Assembly: GCA_947034885.2 (NCBI GenBank)
Contig: OX344755.2
Span: 2,501 to 66,500 of the forward strand
Length of the DNA: 64,000 nucleotides
Source: Thuidium tamariscinum
Lineage: Eukaryota > Streptophyta > Bryopsida > Hypnales > Thuidiaceae
Direction: 5' to 3'
Each line of letters starts with the position of its first letter. Positions within the stretch are counted from its first letter, which is position 1. A program made the translations under genes and the position numbers. This document shows, piece by piece, positions 57,986 through 64,000 of this stretch. Under the pieces are notes generated by a model. It worked only from the letters and a program-made list of their open reading frames with translations. It was not told the origin of the DNA and searched no databases.

Positions 57986-59629
57986 CCCTTAAAGCCTTGA
58001 GCAGGGTTTTTTGGCAACATAGCAATTTTAGGCAACTCACTATGAATGGATTTTTTATTTTTTTTCATTGAAATTTTCACACAAAATGTGCCCAAAGAGT
58101 AGCTTTAACCCCTAAATTCCCAAGGCCATTTTTCTGTCAAAAACCACTCAAAACTGCCATTTTTTCTGTGATTGTCCAAGAATACAAAAAAAATCATTTT
58201 CTTAGAATCTAACCATAGGATCTTGTACTTTACTTGTCTTAGCTCACATGGTAAAAATTTCATGAAGTTTGACCGTATAGATTGAAAGATATTAACGTTC
58301 AAAGTTGAAAAAGAAAGTTTTTTTGAACATTGGATTGCAATTTTAGATGACTTTGACCGCCAATTGTAAATTTTTTTGCATTACAGACTTTGAATTAAAA
58401 AAAATTTATGTTGAATAATTGAGTTGAAAGTCTAGGAAAAAAAATTCAAAAAAAAATAATTGATTTTCATTCTTTAAAAAAATGCTAAGTAGAAGTAGGT
58501 CCAAGATTGGGAAAAAAACAAAATTGTTAATAACTCCAAGATGGGATTGAAAGACAATAATCCCAATGGTGAGATTGTCTTAGCAATCAAACACAACATT
58601 CTCAAAAAAAAATTCCTGAAAAATTGTGAAAATTGCATTCAGAAATGAACCCTACAAGTTATTTTTTCAAGAAGATACTAAAATTGCCCAAAAAACAAAA
58701 TTGTCTTTAACTTTCTCATTATTAGTCCAAATAGAACGAATCAAAGCTTCACATGTAGAAAAAAAAGAAAACATTTCAAGAGGAAAAAAATTTAATTTTT
58801 TTAAATTTTTTTAAATTTTTTTTGTGTTGCCCACCGAGTTTAGTTTTAGGGTTTTTGTAGTATAACTTTTGCTCCTGGGCTCCAATTGAAATAAAAATTA
58901 TATTCCCACATAGATAATCAGATTTTTTATTTAACAGGAAAGTTTCAAAACAATTCACCAAAATTTGAGATCACAGGAACCTGCCCGAAATCTGATTTGT
59001 CCCTCGAGGGGACAATGGGAATTTAGGGGTTAAGGCCCAATAATTTTCTAACTTTTGACTTTGTGATTAAAAAGTTATGGCATGATATGTGATTTTCTTT
59101 GTTCTACATGCAACTCGGGCAGCTAAAAAAACTTTTTTATAAAGTGAAATTTCAAATTGATTCTCTAAGTTTATATAGACATAGAAATCTTTGAATCATT
59201 CCATTTGGATTAAGAAGATGGAAGTTATGAGGAATTTTAGTTTGTAGGTATGTGTGGAATCTTTGAAAACCATACTTACTTGTAAACTAAAATTCCTCAT
59301 AAATTTCATCTTCTTAATCCAAATGGAATTATTCAAAGCTTTCCATGTCTATATAAATTTAAAAAATCAATTTGAAATTTCACTTTTAAAAAACAAGTTT
59401 TTTTAAAAGAATTTTTTTCAACTACCTAGGCTATCCGTTGTGCAAAAAAATCAAATACCATGCCATAACTTTTTAACTACAAAATCAAAAGTTATGAAAA
59501 TTGTTGGGCCTTCAAGATACTTCCTAGGTACATTTTGTGTGAAAATTTCAAAGAAAAAAAACAAAATCTCCATTCGTAGTGATCAAAAATCACTATATTG
59601 CCAAAAAATGCAGCTCAGGGCTTCAGGGG
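57986..59629. mobile_element. Foldback element flanked by CTAA, itself interrupted by another element
   Basis: The ends CCCTTAAAGCCTTGAGC and, reversed, CCCCTGAAGCCCTGAGC form long inverted arms (57986-58104 plus 59034-59252 against 59271-59629), about 340 bp each around an 18-bp loop. CTAA occurs at both edges (57982-57985, 59630-59633). The homologous unoccupied unit at about 59932 reads AGACTAATTTAC with one copy only. The element's own length is about 720 bp; the rest is the nested insertion at 58109. Confidence 0.8.
58109..59029. mobile_element. TTAA-flanked (piggyBac-like) non-autonomous element nested in the foldback
   Basis: The ends CCCCTAAATTCCCA (58109-58122) and TGGGAATTTAGGGG (59016-59029) are perfect inverted repeats flanked on both sides by TTAA (58105-58108, 59030-59033). 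The other arm of the host foldback shows the unoccupied site near 59515 (CTTGAAGGCCC against CTTTAAGGCCC). A TTAA target with CCC ends is the hallmark of piggyBac-type elements. The 921-bp interior has no transposase. Confidence 0.75.
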
Positions 59630-60234
59630 CTAATTTACAAATGATGCACTATTTGTAGTATATTTAAATTATTTTGGATTGAAATATTTAGTGTATTATA
59701 TCAATTTTTATAGAATAAAATTAGTCCTTAGCAAATCTGTAACCTCTACAATCTATCATTGTTTAGGTAGTGTGTAGTAAATTTGTTGCTTTTAGTGTTC
59801 CATTTACACTTTAGTTTTGAAGCCATTTGTTGAGTGATTCTGTATGAGCTTTAGGCTTTTCAATTGTGATAAGTGATCCACTTTAGGAATGGTAATTATT
59901 TTACTACATCAATAAATTATCCTATTAGTATGAGAGACTAATTTACAAACGACACACTATTTGTAATATAATTAAATTATTTTGGATTGAAATCTTTAGC
60001 GTATTCTATTAATTTTCACAAAATAAAATCAATCCTTAGCAAATCTGTAACATCTACAGTCTATCATTGTTGAGGTAGTGCCTAGCAAATTTATAACCTT
60101 TAGTATTTTAGTTCTAAAGAATAAAAATAATAAATTGGAAAATCTATAGCCTATTCTATTGTTGCAAAGACACTAATATTGTGCATTTACTAGTTGGATA
60201 AATTAATGTAGCTTAAACCAAAGCTAACAAAACA

Positions 60235-63200
60235 CTTGATCCCTGTGGGCACTTTATTCCCACCCTTGGAATAAAGTGGACACAACCAGGTTCTACTATT
60301 TGGTGAACAATTCCTAGTGGGTGCCTAACCTACGTGCAATCCAATTACGCCTTCCAAGCAATGGATCTTTCTAATTCCTACTCCTAATTAATCTATTTGC
60401 AATCGTTGATCTTATACTTTAAGAGTTAGCCACTTGGCTTCCACACTTCTGACTGATAAGGTCTATTTATCAGAACCAAATGAGTAATTTTGATTACTTC
60501 CTATTCTTGTAGGGCCTAAGCCTTTTGCTAAGCTTCTCCTTTCTTTGGATTTTTTCCGTTCTAAGATACCTTTTGGATAATTCTATTTCTACCTTGTTTA
60601 ATGTTCGGTTCGGCTAATCTTGACTATTTTGGCTAAATACCGGAATAAGTGAACTGGGTTTAGTCCAGAAGGAGTAATTTTACCTTTCCAAAGGTAAAAC
60701 CTCAACTTTTGACCTTGAGATAAATGTGAATTTTCTATGGTAAATGTTGACCGTTAACCGGTTCATCAAAATTTACCTAGTTGAATCCTTTTTGTTACCT
60801 AAGTGTCAATCTTTAGTTTGAGTTACTTTTATCTTCCTTGGTTTTGACTTCAACTCAATATTCACTTTTTAAATCCTTTGGTAAACAAATTATAAGTAGA
60901 TTTGGACCGTTATCCGGTTTTCCAAAATCTACCTATTGCTTGGTTTACCCTTGGAAGTACTTGTGGGCTTTATTTTCTACTTCTACTTCTAATCAAATGT
61001 CCAAATTCCTAATCTTGATTTTCCTGTCAATTCTATTTTGGTCTAATTTGGGAATTATCTTTTAGATGCTTGGGCAAATTCTATCTTTGTTTTTATCGGA
61101 ACTTCCTAAACTAATTGGCTGTCTAATCGGAACTAATAGCTAAAATCTAATCTATGGAAATTGTGGGAAAGGAAAATATAATTAAAAAGGTAAATTCAGA
61201 GACTAACCTCTCCCATGACAAACTCAAGATCTTCGGTTGCTCCCACGAATTCTTCACGTGGCGCCAATTCCACCTCCATCTCCAATGTTCTTGTTCCGGT
61301 TAATGTCTTTGTAATGTGTATTTGCCTTGGATGTTGGTTTTCTCTTCAAGTCTTCATCCTTCTTTTCTTTCTTTTTTGGGTGTTTTCTTTATCCTTTTAC
61401 CGATTTCTTTATCCTTCTATTTTGTTCTTTTCTTTATTTTTTTAAAATCCTATTTTCAAAGTCAAATTGTTGAAAAATCTATCCTAATTCAAAGTCAAAT
61501 CTATGCCAACTAAGTTTTTTTGACCTTAATCTATTTTAGCTAATTCTAGATCCTATTCCAAAGTCAATGGATTCTCTATTTCGTTTTTTAGTATTTGACT
61601 TTGAAAACCACTAAACTATGGCAAGAAAGTCAATTTAGTATTGTTTATCGTAACCCCTATTCCTAAGCCTTTCTTCCTTCTTCCAAATCACTTAAGGTCT
61701 TCTTCCTCTACCTTCTATACTAGTATTGTAGTTTAGTTTTGAAGTCGTGAATGAGATAACTTAAGAGAGTTCAGTCTGTGAAGGCAACTGGGGTTGGAAT
61801 ATGATCTGTAAGCTTGAATTTGGAACGAACTGGACGTGCTGGAGGCCCGAGGCCCCCAAGGACTGGTCAAACTGAGTTGACCAAGGGGGCTGACTTTCTT
61901 GACAGGATCAGTATGAGGTAATAAGCTCTCTCCTTCAGCTCTGGTTCACTTTCTGAATTTTTGAACTGGCTCAGTTCAAGCTCACTACCCTCCCTTGATG
62001 CTCTGGTCACTTGCTTTGACTAGGGGTCTCAGTTTTGGATTATGGAAATCTCACCCTCTCAGTGCAATTCAATTCACTAATCCTCCTTCTCTCACACTCT
62101 AGTTGTTTGAGAAATTCCAGAATTGGAATAAGACCCTAACCTCTCAATTTTCTCCCTTGTCTTCTCTCTGGCAATTCTCAATTTTCTCAACTAAACCCCC
62201 ACTCTCCTCTGTCTACAAATTTTTTAAATCAAAGGACCAAATCTGTCTTTTGGGGCATGATGTATGTGGAGAAAATTGGCCGACCCCCCAGTCAAGCAAC
62301 CGACTGAGTGTGGGTGGGGGGTCGGAAAAAGGGTTTGGAAGCCCTGGACGGCCAGTAGCTGGCCACTGCCGGCTGGCTACGAGCCTTATACTGCTGCTGG
62401 CTACGAGCCTTATACTGACTGCTGGCTGCGAGCCTTATATTGACTGCTGGCTTAACGAGCCTTGACTGCTGGCTTATTGGGTTAACATCCCAATTCTGGT
62501 ATTCCCAAGCCACAATTGGGTCTCCTTTTATGGGGACCCTCTAAACTAAAACAACTTGGAATTTTTTATATCTAAAGGCAAAGCTTCGCCGTCTCGGGAG
62601 GTCTAGTCCCAAAATAAAAAAGGATTTGACAAACTTTTGGCTAAGGCAAGAAACTATTTTAGAATTTTGGCGATAGTTTCGCCGTACTAGAGGGTTGTCC
62701 CTCAAATTCTAGGATAATTTTGCCAGAGGTTGGCCTACTCACGAAATAAAGAGGAATTTGGATCCTACCCAAACTCCTAGAACGTAACCAGGACCAAAAT
62801 TAATCGTTTAAGCTTAGGGGGATCCTCAATAAGCTAATCCAAGTTGTGAATCCCTTATCAAAAGACTTAAATCGACTAACGGTGGTATCAATACTTCAAA
62901 ATGAGAGTACTAGCAAATGATTAAGCATTCCAAAGGTACCTCAAAGTCCTTGGAATGGCTTATGACAAAAGACTTAAGAATGTGGTGGAACTCAAGTGTA
63001 TCAAGGGGGACAAGGAGTTGGAGAATTCCAAAAACTTGCAAGGTAGCCACATGTGATGTGTAATGGGGTGTAGATGGAATAGAGAATTGATGAAAAAATA
63101 GTGTAATTGAAATAAGAGGTGTGAAAATGATAGTAGAGGTTTCAAAATGAAAATAGAGGTGTTCAAAAGAGGTGTGGAATGAGGGGAGGGGGAGGCCTTT

Positions 63201-64000
63201 TATACATTTCCAAGGCCTCCTCCCCCCTCAAGTTACGAACTAAACTAACTACGAAAAAACCAAGTTAACGAACTAAAAAATCTACCCTACTGCTGTAGCT
63301 ATTCTAACTTTTGGAGAAATGGTCCGATCGCCAAACGGACAGCGCCATTAGCTCCAGAAGACCCAAATTAGTCTGAAAGAACCCCTACCCCTTACTCTCG
63401 GAACCCAAATGCACTCCAAAGCTAACATTCACGAACCGGTAAAAAGGGTGGAAAATCTATCTTTTGGAATTGATTTTTCCCAAAGGTTTTGACTAGCCCG
63501 GGTTGTCGGGAAGGTCCAAGAATGTTGGAAAAGAGTCTAAGTTGACCCGAATCGGACTCCGTATGCTCCCCGTGCGCCGGTCAACTCGCAAGAGTTTTGG
63601 TAAAACCATCAAAACTTGTCTACGCTGCCGGTTCTGGTACTTGTTGATGTCAGAAAGTCTTGAAATTTGGTGGGACGCTTATTTAGGCTAAAACATACTA
63701 TCCTAATTTTTAGTGGGATTTTACCATCACCGTGGAATCTTCTATGAATTTCCAATTGCCGGTAAAAGCGGTTGACTTCCCATGGAGTCATTTCCGTAAT
63801 CCAGGAAATTACGAAACTTTTAGGGGATCTTCTAGGAAGTCCCCCAATGACAAGCGCAAAGTTTTGCTAAAACCCTACACTGCCTAATCAAAGTAGAAAT
63901 TGCAATGTGGCGGAATTAATTCCTCCGGGGATGAATCATTCCCGTACAAGGGAATCTTCGCCGGTTGGCTTCGCCGTGACGCCCGTAGGAGACTGTCGGA
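60235..64000 (-). mobile_element. Fossil LTR-retrotransposon-like element, copy C (runs off the window)
   Basis: In reverse orientation it matches copy A: leader block 60235-60360 against A 36310-36420, the GGCGAAGCTTTG-like repeats at 62575-62700 (again about 94 bp apart), a TATA-like segment TGTATAAAAGGCC (about 63200) and the GGTAAAATCCCACTAAAAAT block near 63710. A ~30-bp tandem repeat around CTGGCTACGAGCCTTATACT lies at 62369-62475. No polymerase genes are visible. The copy is diverged from A and B, hence old, and its 5' part lies beyond 64000. Confidence 0.5.

Larger units (their letters stand above)
57838..60120. repeat. Two tandem copies of a ~308-bp unit, the first split by an insertion
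   Basis: The text at 57838-57985 matches 59798-59945, and 59631-59770 matches 59939-60081. If the insertion 57986-59629 is set aside, the two copies are about 308 bp each and follow head to tail. They contain CTTTTCAATTGTGATAAGTG and CTTAGCAAATCTGTAAC. No coding content. Confidence 0.75.

Noticed and set aside
62103-62513. 120-codon plus-strand and 73-codon minus-strand frames
   Set aside because: They run over the ~30-bp tandem repeat and leader of LTR-like copy C and have no family motif.

Overview
The window looks like the left end of a chromosome of a non-seed land plant, most likely a bryophyte or fern-grade plant. Three things point there: plant-type telomere repeats (CCCTAAA on the + strand, the orientation expected at a left chromosome end), a PLS-class PPR protein with an intact DYW editing domain, and low-GC DNA full of mobile elements. 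I cannot name the species.

Layout. Bases 1-9430 are a subtelomeric satellite: a unit of about 1.08-1.20 kb in which a short and a long internal telomeric tract alternate, giving four dimeric higher-order repeats of about 2.25 kb. A second, 178-bp satellite follows directly (9441-10247). At 12.1-16.3 kb lies a DUF7869-type gene with transposase-like features, behind a probable 5'-UTR intron that holds a series of short palindromes. A damaged second copy sits at 42.0-44.3 kb. Fragments of another repetitive gene family, with a SWIM-type zinc finger, lie at 17.2-20.2 kb and 45.6-46.5 kb.

Two clear host loci are present. A three-exon cytosolic ribosomal protein L9 gene lies on the minus strand (25398-26808). 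On the plus strand, exons encoding an OSB-type PDF motif (49746-50488) lie immediately upstream of a 1.1 kaa PPR-DYW reading frame (50846-54229). Splice phases allow the OSB-like exons to join the PPR frame, so the two may be one chimeric organelle gene.

The rest is mobile DNA: a CACTA MITE, a pogo/Tigger-like element with a broken transposase plus a related MITE, two hAT-like elements, a TTAA-flanked element nested in a foldback element, a second large foldback built of ~177-bp modules, and three old diverged copies of a large LTR-retrotransposon-like family (32.1-37.7, 39.6-42.0 and 60.2-64.0 kb). Several insertions can be proved inside the window because an unoccupied homologous site is also present.
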